DNA from: Escallonia rubra
Lineage: Eukaryota > Streptophyta > Magnoliopsida > Escalloniales > Escalloniaceae
NCBI GenBank assembly: GCA_033065855.1
Contig: JAVXUO010002776.1
Coordinates: forward strand, 186,001 to 250,000
DNA length: 64,000 nucleotides
Reading direction: 5' to 3'
Shown here: piece by piece, positions 37,024 through 49,436 of the stretch
How the letters are laid out: each line of letters begins with the position of its first letter
Position numbering within the stretch: position 1 is the first letter of the stretch
Made by a program: the position numbers and the translations under genes
Notes under the pieces: generated by a model
The model's database searches: none
Told to the model about the DNA's origin: nothing
What the model saw: only the letters and a program-made list of their open reading frames with translations

Positions 37024-38248
37024 GGTTTATCAGTACGCATGTATAACTTATCTATTTCGCTATATATATTTTGTTCTTATAATTAGTAGAACTTTGTTAG
37101 GAGGTTGTATGAATGTTATTTATTTATTTTTCAATTTGATGTTACCAAACTGATTATAGTGGATCTAACAGGTATCTAGTATATCGAACTTGGGATTAAA
37201 CTAACAGTGTTATGAACAAGTTGTGCACGTCTGACCTTTTCTAGGTCTCATCTAAATCCATTGCCTTCTGTATCTGGGCAGCAACATCAGTTGCAATAGC
37301 CTTTCAGTGACGATGATGCTGTCATTAATGCCACTTCTTCAGCGTTATTTATAATAACCCGTGTCATGATATTGTTCAATTCATAAGCAGTGAAAGGAAC
37401 TAAAGGGAGATATGAACCATACAAAACTGGACCTTCACCGTATAGTAAAACTGGATTCTGTGAGATCCGTTACGGAATTTGGAGGTGAAAATGAAGACAT
37501 GTATCAGATGCAAGATCTCACTATATTAACCAGTATTCGCAAAATGTATGTTCCGCGGGGGTGGGGGGTGGGTTGCTTATCTTTTTTAATTTTTGGATCA
37601 ATTAGAGGTAGAGTTGAGTGTGATCTTTTATGCTCGTTTGATTTTGCCCCCCCCCCCCCCCCCCAAACTTCTCTTCTCAACCAAAAACTTCCTCATATAT
37701 CAAACACCGCCATTACCAGCATAACTTGAATTGGAGGTGGTGGATAGCGACATCACCATCGGACCACCACCTCCACCATCGCCGTTGCCGTAAACTAATT
37801 AAAAATTCGACACCACCCCGTTCGCTCTCAATCTGCTCTTGTGATGATTCAAACATATTTCTTTTGCATTTGATTTGGGTTTACTTGAAGTCCTCACTAT
37901 TTGTCGACTTTCATTTCAGTTTCAATTAAATTCACCGAGTTTAAGAACCGATGTGGTGGTAACCATGGCGATTGAATTGCAATGTAAATGGAAATTACAT
38001 GAGTTCTTGTAGTTTTGTAAATCATAGTGATTTGCTCAATTGATTCTTTGGTTAAGATGGATGATGTTGTGATGGTTATGGGGCCGCAGGTTTGATTGTA
38101 AAAAAACAAAAGAGTATACGAATTACTTATTTGACTTGTAGTTTGATTCGACGACCACCCCAAACACAACATATGATTAAAGTCTTATCTCCCCTCTTAC
38201 CTAACTAAAAAATAAATTCTTCAATGTTTTATCTTATCAAACCGTTAG
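37024..38248. other. Intergenic DNA after the phytocyanin gene
   Basis: Probable 3' UTR followed by non-coding DNA. A run of 18 C occurs at 37647-37664 and a G-rich stretch at about 37556-37573. No gene is supported. Confidence 0.4.
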
Positions 38249-38727
38249 TCTATACTATATATAAAGAGAATATTCTATTTGGCGTGATACCTCTGTTGGT
38301 CTTACACGACTTCCTATCTAAAATATTTATACGTGGCATTAAAAGATTAATTCAATTAGAAAAAAGAGGAGAAAATTAAAGTAGAGAGATTGAAAAAAAA
38401 ATGTCTTCATAATAATCCCACAATTTATATTATTGCTATCTTTCCTTCAAGGCTTTCAGAGCACATGACAAATTCTAAAAAAAAAAGCGAATATTCATTT
38501 ATAATTTCTCTATTTTTCTAACTTCTTGTTTCTTTGAATATCGATAATTTCTGATTCATCTTTGCAGATAATTTAGAAAAACAATATTTGAGATTGCATC
38601 GTTCATGCAAGGACTGCAATTATTATCACTAGAGAAAAATATAAGAGAATCGCGTATCTACATGAACAATTTTCTTTAAAAAATTTACTTATTCAATTTA
38701 CACGCATCGCGTGTACCTTGCAGCTGG
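38249..38727 (+). mobile_element. Short non-autonomous Helitron
   Basis: The 5' end reads TCTATACTATATATAAAG, very like known plant Helitron 5' ends. The 3' end is CTGG (38724-38727) followed by a host T. Eight bases before it is a 7-bp stem hairpin, TACACGC-atc-GCGTGTA (38699-38715). TC...hairpin...CTRR|T is the Helitron signature. The 479-bp body is AT-rich and codes for nothing, so it would depend on an autonomous relative. The base before TC is G rather than the expected A. Confidence 0.72.
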
Positions 38728-39128
38728 TCTATATTATTCGTTTGTTTAAAATGTAGCCTAAGAATGCCACATAACCATTTTCCGATGGACCGAAACTAGT
38801 GCTGCTAAGAAGCCCAGAACCCTCGCGCACCGGCCCGGCGGCCCTTATAGCCAACTAAGAAATGTATCGCCGGCCCACAACAAATTCGACAAATGGGAGG
38901 GAAAAGAAGAACACTTTAAGCTCCCAGTGGAGAGAGAGAGAGAGAGAGGGGAGAGAGAGAGAGCATAACTGCGTCCGTTTCTGCTAGAATCCCACTCCAG
39001 ATTACATAGATTCACATCTGTACACTAATCTCACACACACGCACATCACCACCAATACATGTTTCTCGCATATATACTCAATCCGAGGCCTCCGATCCCG
39101 ATATGCACCCCAACCAACACAATCACTG
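38728..39128. other. Promoter and leader of the CCCH gene
   Basis: About 400 bases with a (GA)n microsatellite at about 38931-38963 and a short CA-rich tract before the ATG. GA repeats in 5' leaders are common in plants. No TATA element is obvious. Confidence 0.4.
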
Positions 39129-42100
39129 ATGGCAGCTGCTCCGGAAAACAACAACGCCGCCGCCGCCGCCACCAACAACAGAGGCCTCCAGACTTGGGCC
39201 CCCAAGCACCGCCCATCGGACCAGCCCGACATCGTTTTCACTTGGCCCGCAGGCGAAACCCTCGGCAAGAAGCTCGAAAATGGAGGGCTCAAGTCGAACG
39301 GCGCGGTTGATGAACAGAAGGACGGGAGCGGGTCGTACCCGCTCCGGCCTTATGCGGAGGACTGCCCTTTCTACCTTCGGACCGGGGCGTGCAAGTTCGG
39401 ATCGAGTTGCAAGTTCAATCACCCAGTTAAGAAGATCATGTATCAGGTATTTTTATTTTGTTTAAATCTTTTTAGGTTGTGGAATTTTGTTTGAATGTTG
39501 TATCTTGTATGTTGTTTTCGTTGGGCTCATTTTGGATTTTTTGTTGATGTGTACATCTAGGTTGCTAATAAGAACAAGGATGGGGAAGGCTCTGATATAT
39601 CGGGGCAGATTGAATGCAAGGTTGTTCAGCCTCTCCTTACGTACTGCGTGTGTGTGTGCGTGTGTTTTTTCTAGTTTATGTTTCTACGTGTGCGCGACTG
39701 CACGCAACTGAATGCAGAGTTATTCAGTCTCCCAGCACGTGATTAGGGCATACCCAATGAGTGAAAGAAGATTTATTTGTGCTACATGTTATAAACAAGC
39801 GCGATGAGTGCGAGAAGATCTATTTGTGGTATGAATGAAATTTTGTTAATGCTAGTGAATGATTAGTGATGTTTTGGGAATGGAAATTATCCCCTCCTCA
39901 AACCTATGCTGTTTTGATTTATCGATACTCCGTTACAAGTTGTTTGTAAGCCCTAATTCAGATTCTTGGCTAAAAATGAAAGTTAACTTATTTCCTGTTT
40001 TCGTGCTTCACCATGTGTACGGCGTTGCGTGAATGATACGGCATGTTTATCCTTAGTTAAGCACTTCATGCACGCATGTATGTGCATGCCAAGCGTACGC
40101 ACTTTTTTGGAAACTACAATGCAAGATGGAAATGAGAATTTAAGATGAGTGTGATTACATGGAAAAATGTACAGTCACGTAGATGATTGAGGAACGTAAT
40201 GAACGATGTTGATTCTTGTGTGAGTAACAATTTTTATGACAAACCTACTCTACTTCTGTCTTTCTTTGCGACTAGAAATTTTTTGTCATTTGAGAAAATG
40301 CAAAAAGAGTGAAAAAACTTACAGTAAAGGCAAGTCTTATTCAGATAGTTTCAGGCTGTAGGCAATATTCATATTGGATACTGCTTTTATAAGATGCTGA
40401 TTTATTTTCTTCTGATGGTCTACGAAGTGCTCAGTTTTATACACGAGCTATCTCTGAATTTGACACATGCCCTAAATGTAAATAATTAGACCCATCTATG
40501 TGGTGAGTTCTATGGTGCTTAAGTGAGTTTCAAAGGAACAATGGCTGGGAGCAACGATTTCTCCAGAACAAACTTCAAGGTCCTATACGAATTCTAGAAC
40601 AAAGTAGGAGATAGACAACTAGTTAGGTTAAGGTTACTCTAATACTCTCTTTCATAATGTCTAACAACATAATAGTAAAGAAGGAAAAAAGAAAAGCTAG
40701 TGGCTTCTCTAGGTGATGAAGAGCAGAGTCTGTGGCATTAGTACAATTATATGGAGATTTTGAAGTCCATGGACTCTCTTCGAACGCATCGAGTGCACAT
40801 GTCGAGCACTTGACACTGGACAAGGGTGTTGAAAATGTACTGGACTTTTTTCTTTAACCGAATATGCCATTGACACGGATGTCTAGTACCTGAATTTAGT
40901 AATAAAGTTATGGTTTTTGAGAAGTTTTTAGTTGGGGTTTCAACTTTAACAAAACAAAAAAGGCAAATAATAATAAATACAATTTCTTCCCGTGGCTATT
41001 TCTTCGGGCTTGCAAACTCTGCCACTTCTCTTGGTATTTGTGACAAAATGAAAAAGCTTGTTGGGAGGTGGGGGGGTAGAAGAAGAAAATTGATGAAAGT
41101 ATAGGAGTATTGGTCAAGGCCTTGAGAATTACAGATGTAATGCAGTAGAAGACGTTTAAGAGTATTGGTTAAGGCCTAAGGCAATAGTTGTGATTGAGGA
41201 AATTGGTTCTAATGTTTTGATAGGCATGTCTTGACCTAAACATTTCTTACTTGTAGCATTATACTTTTTACAGATTATGAGGCATAGCATTCACTTCAGG
41301 ATTGGAAGCAATATATACTCATCTTAGCTTGTTTTTCGGTTATGCAATCACAACCATGACGTCATAGTTATGCTTATACAGGAATCAGATAATTAAATAA
41401 TCTTACCCTTGAACAGCTTTCCGTAATAGATTAGAAGCATATTTTTATTTCTGATTACGTGCTTTATCACTTAAGAATAAATAAGTTATGCTCATATAGT
41501 AGTTAGTAGATAAAGAGCTCTAGCTTATTTAATGAAAAGGAAACGGAAATACCATGTACTAGTAGTAGTTAGTAATATTGTATGGTAGGGTTAGTAAACT
41601 ACTTGTTAAAGTAGATGCTGATTCCATCCTCAAGAATCAGTAAAAAGAAAACGTGTGAACAATTTTTATATGCAATGAACGAAGAGTAAAAAACATGGGT
41701 TTGAACTATAGGAATAGTTATATTTAGGTTCTACATTTGCTCAGAAATGGAATTACTACTGCAGTGAAATACGATATTGAATCCGACAAACAAGATACAA
41801 CAATTTTGTCTACCGAAACGAAATGTTCAAAGTAAAACAACATCAACTCATTCAAGCTAATATGGTTATAATAGATGGCGTAGCCCCCTTCTTGCTAAAT
41901 GCCAGGTTCAGCATGTAGCTCTCTTTCCTGCCTCTTGAGGAAGTAATCTCTCATGCCTATTCTATGCTTGTGACTCCAGGGTGTGTGGGGGGGTGTTGTT
42001 TATTGATTCAAGTTTAAGAGGGATGGGGCTGGTTAAAGCATGCACACAAATATCCAAGTCTAAACACGAGAAAAGCGAGCAGAGTGACGCGTTAGGTAAC

Positions 42101-45100
42101 TTAAATATGGCGCCGTCAATAACACTTAAAAAACTTTGGACAATGAAAAGCCATTACTGTCGTACCAATTCTCAAGTCAATCGATGGTCAAGAGATGCCT
42201 CGTCCATATAGTTTGCTCCAATATATAGCTTTATCATACTACAGAATTTGTACTTATAGTCAAACTTCTATAAACTTGATTGACTTGAAAGTTGGTATGC
42301 AAGGCCATTGCATCATGCAATCCAACAGTTAGTCTTCCAAACATTGTAAGTCCAATAGACAATAGTCCATAGATAGTTATTACTTATTAATAACACACCA
42401 AACCCATGGCGTCACCTCATATTCACTTTTACCTATGGTGTCACATCATGTTCAATACAACGAGGAGGCATTAAGATAAATCTTACCAGCCAACTATTGT
42501 AAATGAGGGCCTTATACAATATAATGATTGCTTATCTTCTTAATCCATGTGTAGTTACTGCACCAGGGGTATTCCATTCAAGAAACTTTCTGAACCTTCG
42601 TGTTTCGATTTTCAAATTTCTTATCTGTTCGTCATTTAAGGAAAAACCTGTTGAACAAGTACATCTGATGGTCCTGTTTGAAGCTTGGATCTCCTAACTA
42701 TGATTGCATTACTGAAGTGTATTTAAGTCGTAATAGATGTATACCTGAGCAGGATGGAATACAAAAAAGGGAGTTATTTGGGCTGAGGTGGTTTTCTTTC
42801 CTGCAAGATGTACATTATAGGCCTTCTTAACTATCATCTAGTGACCTTCCAATATTTTACTTAACTTTTGCATAGATGCTACGCCTTGTGATAATATTTC
42901 TCTGATATTTTTCTTGCAATTCCACTATCATGCCATAAGCTGCTGGGAAGACATTTACAGTGCTTTGCATGACACATAGTTGCTCTACTGTGTTTGTTGC
43001 AGTACTACCTTACAGCAGGAGGCTGTAAGTATGGAAAATCTTGTAGATTTAAGCACTCTAAAGTAGAGTTTGAAGTTGATTGCCCGGAGCTTAACTTTCT
43101 AGGCTTGCCTATACGATTGGTAATGCCTACTTATCACAGATCTCTTTCCTTTTCTCATCGTGAATAAATGGCATAGATACAAGGGTGTGCGACATTTATG
43201 TGCAGCCAGTTACAGGCTTATAACTTTAAATTGATCATATCTTGTTATCAAACAGGGAGCGAGAGAGTGTCCCTTCTACATGCGTAATGGTTCCTGTGGG
43301 TATGGAGCTAGCTGCAGGTTCAACCATCCCGATCCTACCACTGTTGGAGGATTTGACCCTCGCAACTCAACTCTGAACAATGAAGCTGCGGGGCCATTTG
43401 GTCTTTCAGCGTTATATTCGAATTGCGAATATGTTCCTTTGCATTTATCGGGGGCGTCCCAACCACCCCAAGCACTCTTGTCTTCACCCGTGATGTCTGA
43501 TTCTACAGTTCCCTACATGGATAGCCAGTTAACTTATGTGCCCTCAGGGAAATTACTTTCTCAAGGGGATCCTCAACACTATCAATGGAATGGGTATCAG
43601 GTATTTTATTTATTTAATTATTTCCAATTCCGGGTCTAATTTTTCATGTTTGATTGGAGTTATTTGTTTCTTAACATGGTTTTCTTCTGAAATAAGTTAA
43701 TATGCAGTCTTCGGCTTCAGTGATTCCCTCTCTCTTTCCCTCCCTCCCTCCCTGATATATACTGTTTCAAGGCGACCCATCCCCTTTCTGTGCCACCACA
43801 GGCACAGCCACTTATTTACACGTACCCACACCTGCAAATAGGGCTCTAAATGAGCCGAGCTGAGCTTAGGGTACTCCAAGCTTGGTTCACTTTACTTATC
43901 GAGCTTTATGTTGTGATCAAGCTTGGCTTGTTTAACTCCAGGCGACTCCAAATGAGCCGCGCTCGAGCTTCTATATATAGAAATTTGCTTACCGGAGCGC
44001 AACTACTTAACGAGCTTTGTCACGGGACAATCTTGAACAAGCTTCTATTTTAAACACGAGAGGAGCCCGAATGTTGCTCCATTTGTTTAACTCTCGAGCC
44101 GATCTCAAACAAGCTGATCTTGAGCTTCTATAGAGAAATTGCTTATCGAGCCGAGCGCAACTACTTAATAAGCTTTGTCACGAGCCGATCTTGAACTAGC
44201 TTCTATACAAGCGAACACGAGCTTGAACCCAAATAGTTCAGATTGTTCTCTAGGACGCACACAACATGCATGCATGCATGCTCGCTCATATGCACATGCA
44301 CTTAAACATTGAGGGTGTGTTTGGATATGGGATTTTGAAATACTGGGTATTTTTAAATGCCCTCATTTCGAAATCCCCTGATTTACAAATTCTATGATTT
44401 TGAAATATCTTATTTGGAAGAAAGGAAGCAAAAGGTTGTTAAAAAAGGTGGGAGGCAAGATTCCAAAAAAATAGGGAACTGGTTATTGTGGGTTTGTAAA
44501 TTACTGATTGGAGTAGATTTGACAATTAACTGGTTCAAACTAGTGATTTGAACTGTGGATTTGGTGGTGACCCCAAATCCACAGTTCAAATCACTTCGAA
44601 ATTTCAAAAATTCCCTTTTAAACTATCAAAACAAAATATTTTGCCAAGTGATTTACATTTACCAAAGTCAAATCTCCAGTTCAAATCCTATATCCAAACA
44701 CACCCTGAAGTTTGGCATTGACTTGTGAAATTATCTGCATTTAAACTTTTTCTGGATACGACTCCTTATTTTTGTTCCCAAAATCATTAATAACGAAGAT
44801 AATAGGCCAAAGGAAACAGCCGAATGGTACTGGGAAAGTCCCAGCTGCAGTAACTTATGGTCTCGATCGAGTCTTATTATTCTCTTGAACGAAGAATATA
44901 TCAAGTTTTCTTAGGCCTTTGTACAGTTACAATATAAATTTAATGGTAATAGCAAAGAACAGAACAACTACCCTGACAATTGTAGAATTGAGGATTTGTG
45001 TCAAATTGTAGAATGAGTTTGCAGATGGCTATTCGTCGTCCTTGATATGGGTCCTTCATGGTACATCTTTTATTAACTGAAGCTCTCAGTGTCAAGTCTA

Positions 45101-47098
45101 GTGATATGAAATTGTAGCCACCTGCATTCTAGTCACGCGGTTTTCTTATTGCAATGTATAACCCCGCCTGCTTCCACTTACTCTTTTTCAACTTTTTTGG
45201 AAGTATAATACGAGTACTCACTACTTGACATACAGAATTAATATCGCCCAGCTGTAAGGTGTACTCTGTGGAAGTTTTACCTATCAAAATAATAATGGTT
45301 AGATGGATGTCTCCGACCCGGTGAATTTTGTCCTTTTAGTCTCTTGATGTTCACATTTGCCCATGCATGGACACGTGGGAAAAGACTGGTTAATTATTTA
45401 GAGTTTTGGTGTTTGCCTGATGTCCTCGTGCATTTTGCTGGTCCTAAAATGTTTTTACTTAAGTCTGTTATTGTGAAGCCAGCCTGAAGAACATGGGGAA
45501 GAAAACTTAAAATCGGGAACCACTAGTTACTTCCCTGTATAAGTAGTAAATGTAATACAGCTAACAGAGTGATATATGTTATAAACAAGATGTATTCATT
45601 GATTGCTTCCATTGTTCTCAATGAGGGTTTGGACCCTCTGCTCTATCTGTGAATTATGTAAAGGGTGATTTATCTCTGTGTTCGTATGTGCATATTTTGC
45701 ACGAGTGCGTGGTTGGTTGCATGCTTGTGAGTGCGCGTGTGCATGTAAATTTGCTAAATGTATTTTGCTTTATGTTGCTCTTTCTGATAGACTACGATTT
45801 ATTTAGGCCGCTGATTATTCCCAAGAGAAGAGGCACCTTTCAGCAGCAGCAAGCAGTTTTATGAGCAACAAAACAGAACCTTCTATGGCAACTGAAGAAT
45901 TCCCTGAGCGCCCTGGTCAGCCGGACTGCGAGTACTTTGTGAAAACCGGGAACTGCAAATTTAAATCTCTGTGTTGGTATCACCACCCCAAGAACCAGGA
46001 GACAAAATCTGAGGTCTGTGTTCTCAGCGAGAAGGGCCTTCCATTAAGACCTGTAAGTTTGAAACATTGTTTTTATGGTCTTTTAGCTAATACAAATTTG
46101 AATTATCTAACATGAGTTTGGACGTGAAAACCAGGGTTGGATGTAGAGGATTATGATAGTCTATACTCTATTACCACCTTAAATTTAGTTTATATCTCCA
46201 TTTCTTTTTTTGGTGGGAGGAGGTTGGGGGATATTTAGCCATCTATTAAATATTAATTGTCCACTTGGAAAGTCACGGATTTGAAATGAATAGACTTTAC
46301 ACAAATAAAGGAGTTACTATTGAAGGGTCAATTGAGGGCGAGTGAGATAAAACTGAGGGAGAACACAAATATTTTGGTTGATCTCTGGTCAGGTGGAGTG
46401 CCTCTTGCTTTGGTTGACATCTACATGTGAGAAGTTGCACGTCAATCACTATATATCTTCTAATTCAACCGTCAAATACTTTATTCAAATCCATCAAGAT
46501 TGTGTCCCCACAATGCAAAAATTACGCGTGTGCTTGATCATGGCAAGTCCTTGTGGATTTTATATCTAAATATTCTTTTGGAATTTTTATCCGTGTAGGT
46601 TTTTATGGCTACTTTTGCACCATTTAATTGCTATATTTGCTTCCTATATTATTTTCTGTCGCCAAAGGTATACATTAGCAAAACATTTCATGTTAGTGGC
46701 GCTAACTTCTTTAGGGTTCTTATTTAGCTAAAAAAGGTCCGGCTTTTAGACTCACCCTTTTGCGTGGACTTGATGTGTTGCCAAAAGACCTGTATTAGAA
46801 GTCGAAAGAAACTGTTTTTCTTATATTAGCCTAGTAGTCAGATCAATGTACAGTGTCACCAACATCAGTAATAGTTCCACAAACATTATAGCTTGGATCT
46901 CCTTCAGAAAAAGAAGGGAATTGATTGCTGACTTTATTGCCATTGCTTTCTTCATGGTATCTTTACTATCACTCCTTCCAGGGTAGGAAAATTTGCTTGC
47001 ACTACAAAACTTTTGGTATTTGCAAGTATGGACGCGCTTGTTTGTTTGACCATCCAGTAAAACAATCGACTCCCCAAGCCTCCCCGAAAGCTTCGTAG
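39129..47098 (+). CDS. CCCH zinc finger protein with five fingers (AtC3H43/67 type)
   Basis: Six exons encode 400 residues: 39129-39446, 39561-39620, 43003-43119, 43256-43600, 45807-46052 and 46982-47098. All junctions are GT-AG and in phase 0. Five CX8CX5CX3H fingers lie at residues 79-98, 125-144, 170-189, 321-340 and 367-386, two sets separated by a ~130-residue linker, which is the plant ZFN-like arrangement. The second finger is split between exons 2 and 3. Diagnostic blocks are GLPIRLGARECPFYMRNGSC and EFPERPGQPDC. The best family match from memory is Arabidopsis At3g48440/At5g63260. Such proteins bind nucleic acids and are thought to act in RNA or DNA regulation; targets here are unknown. 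Introns 2 (3.4 kb) and 4 (2.2 kb) are large and carry repeats. Confidence 0.93.
43846..44237. repeat. Duplicated GAGCTT/GAGCCG-rich repeat in CCCH intron 4
   Basis: Two related units about 150 bases apart share GAGCTTCTATA, GCGCAACTACTTAA and AGCTTTGTCACG. The composition (GAGCCGAGCTGAGC words) is typical of old dispersed plant repeats. No coding capacity is seen. Confidence 0.6.
44310..44708. mobile_element. PIF/Harbinger-like MITE in CCCH intron 4
   Basis: A 393-bp element (44313-44705) with inverted ends GGGTGTGTTTGGATATGG and a near-perfect complement, flanked by the 3-base duplication TGA. A central 22-base inverted repeat around 44533-44585 (GTGATTTGAACTGTGGATTTGG and complement) adds a second stem. 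It is non-coding. The 3-base duplication and G-rich end fit Tourist/PIF elements; a hAT assignment would need an 8-base duplication, which is not seen. Confidence 0.75.
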
Positions 47099-47655
47099 AG
47101 CCTGCTTCTGGTGGCAATGCCTGCAACTTCCGAAAGGCGAATGGCAAGTGCCGGGATACGTGCAAGGCTATTATCCAGCAGTTTGTAGATTATGTTTCCA
47201 TACCCCAAACTAAGTTCTTTCATTTACTCTTTTTACTACAATATGATGTTTGTTTGTAGCCTGATAAGGCATTTAACTTATATACAGTTTGTTGTGATTC
47301 CGTGATCCTGTGGTGTGGAAATTTCTTTTCATATCTTTTGGCTAATGAAGCAGTAGAGTTCATAATTTTCCAGCATCTGTGCTCATTGAGGTTATAATGA
47401 TGTTTTCACGAGTGCGCAGTGAGAACCTCCTTCACACTTTTGCCTGCCATGAAGTTTTCAAAGCCCGATCCTTATCAGTTTGATCTCAGGTATCTCTATC
47501 TATGATACGGTACAAGCATAATTATCTGGTGATTGCACAGCATAGAAACAGAAATTGAGAAGAAAATCATTCTATAGTTGAAACATTAGCTACAACTCGC
47601 CGTCCTCAGCAGTATATGGGATTTGAAGTGGGAACATCTATTGTGCCTATAGTCC

Positions 47656-48886
47656 CTACCAATTTTCACCTCTAATAATCTCTTGTTGCGGCTTCTGCAA
47701 TACAGGTGAAACGGGGAACATAGAAGGCTTTGAAGGAATCATGTAACATAATATCATAGAAGAAATGTAAAAAAACAATCGGCCACCTTTCAATCCCGAC
47801 CTTGTCAACCATAGAACTACCGATGCCAAATTTCCTCTGTACTGCTCCATGTGAGGCCTAGTTCCATGTGAGGCCTACTAGTGCTTCAGAAACAGCAAAA
47901 CCACTTCCTCTGCAGCAAAATTCGCGTACGCATTTAACATATATAAAGCAAGCAACTGTAGAACAAAACACGAATGCACAGAAAGCTCGTACCTGCCGCG
48001 GGTGGTACTGATGGGTTTCGGGTGGTGGTTTGGATGAAGTAGCAGTCGTTTGTGGTGCTGGCGCCCCACTTGCAGCGGCAGTTCCGTTTGTTTTCTTTTC
48101 GTCTCTCGCTTTGGCAAATATGACAGTAAAACCATCGGCTGATGCAGGATTGCTTGCATCCCATTCGCCGAACTTCGGCAAAGGCCGGCCTTGCTGCAGT
48201 TGAGAGCAATAATATGAGATATTCTAAGGCATTCACCATATTTCGCAAACCACCAATGCTATTGATATACGTAGTAGCCTATGATAGAGCTTCATTTGCA
48301 ATTACGCTAGAGGCTTGGCTTGTGCACAATCAACCTATGCTCAATGTACCTTTCCCCGGTCTACGACATCCTTGTATAAAATGTTAACATATACGATGAC
48401 GTGCATTTCAAAGGAGTGGCGTGTCAGATTAACAATGTAATGCGATCAAAGACATTAACCATATTTTGTAAACCACCAATTCTATTGATATACATAGTAG
48501 CCTATGATAGAGCTTCGTTTGCAATTACGCCGGTCCTTGGCTTGGCTTGGCTTGTGCACAATCAACCTATGCTCAATGTACCTTCCCCAGCCTACCACAT
48601 CCTTGTATAAAATGTTGACATTAAGATACGATGACGTGCATTTGTTTTGAATTTCATAAGAGACTCCCTTTATCTATCGTGCCAAAAAAAAATTGCAAAC
48701 AGGCGGTACATGGTTTGAACTGTGATACCCAGTTTCTAAAAAAAGTTAAAATTTGATGCAATTCGCACCAAAGGAACATCATCTTATGACGACAAAAATA
48801 TCATTAAGAATTCATTGAACCGATAAAGTAATACACGTTCTATAATTATAAACAAAAATTCAACAAGACGAACTTACAGATGCCAT
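47656..48886 (-). CDS. NOI-domain (RIN4-like) small protein
   Basis: Three exons, 48886-48878 (MAS), 48193-47993 and 47694-47656, encode 82 residues with matching phases. Exon 2 carries the NOI core RPLPKFGEWDASNP followed by FTVIFAKARDEKK, the pattern found in RIN4 and nitrate-induced proteins. It is followed by an Ala/Pro/Thr-rich stretch. RIN4 is a membrane-associated immune regulator and the NOI motif is a known target of the bacterial protease AvrRpt2; the function of short NOI proteins is less clear. The predicted last exon gives KPQQEIIRGENW and lacks the C-terminal Cys cluster that many family members use for acylation, so that exon is the least certain part. The gene is convergent with the CCCH gene; Arabidopsis shows the same pairing. 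Confidence 0.75.
48208..48648. repeat. 223-bp tandem duplication in NOI intron 1
   Basis: Two diverged units offset by about 223 bases share GTAGCCTATGATAGAGCTTC, GTGCACAATCAACCTATGCT and CATCCTTGTATAAAATGTT. They fill most of the first intron of the NOI gene. Confidence 0.85.
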
Positions 48887-49326
48887 TAGAGATAATTTGC
48901 AGGGGCTTGGAATGGAGAGAGAGAGAGAGGAGGACAGAGAAACAAGAACCAACAATGAAGACAACAGGAAGGATGGGCAGAACGAGCCTCAAGGGAAAGC
49001 CATAGAATTGGGGGTAAAAATAAATAAAGGGGTCAAAAAGGTTAAGGAAAAAATGGGAAATGCATTGAGCCAAAAATATATTGTTTTAGAAAACGGACAG
49101 TGACGGTTAACGGCGTAGGTGCTCCACGAGCACACCACGCTGCCAGTTCCTTCCAACGGCTCACGCTCCGCCACGTCATCAACTCCCCCTCAGTCAGACT
49201 TCATGATCAAAATGCCCACGAAATTAAAGTGTAGCCTCTAATTCTTAGTTTCTCCCCAAAACACCCTCCCACATTCGTCACTATTACCACCCCCATCCAA
49301 CCAATGGCGGTTCAAATCTCCTCTCC

Positions 49327-49335
49327 TATATAAAG
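49327..49335 (+). promoter_or_regulatory. TATA box of SDH2
   Basis: TATATAAAG lies about 102-110 bases before the ATG at 49437. A CT-rich leader (TCTCTTCTCTCTCC) follows before the start codon. Confidence 0.7.
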
Positions 49336-49436
49336 CCCAATTTCGTCATTACTCACCCAACTCAAACATTTCTGTCTTGCTAATTAATCATATCCAGGCT
49401 TTCTCTTCTCTCTCCATAGTCCTCCATTCACTAACA

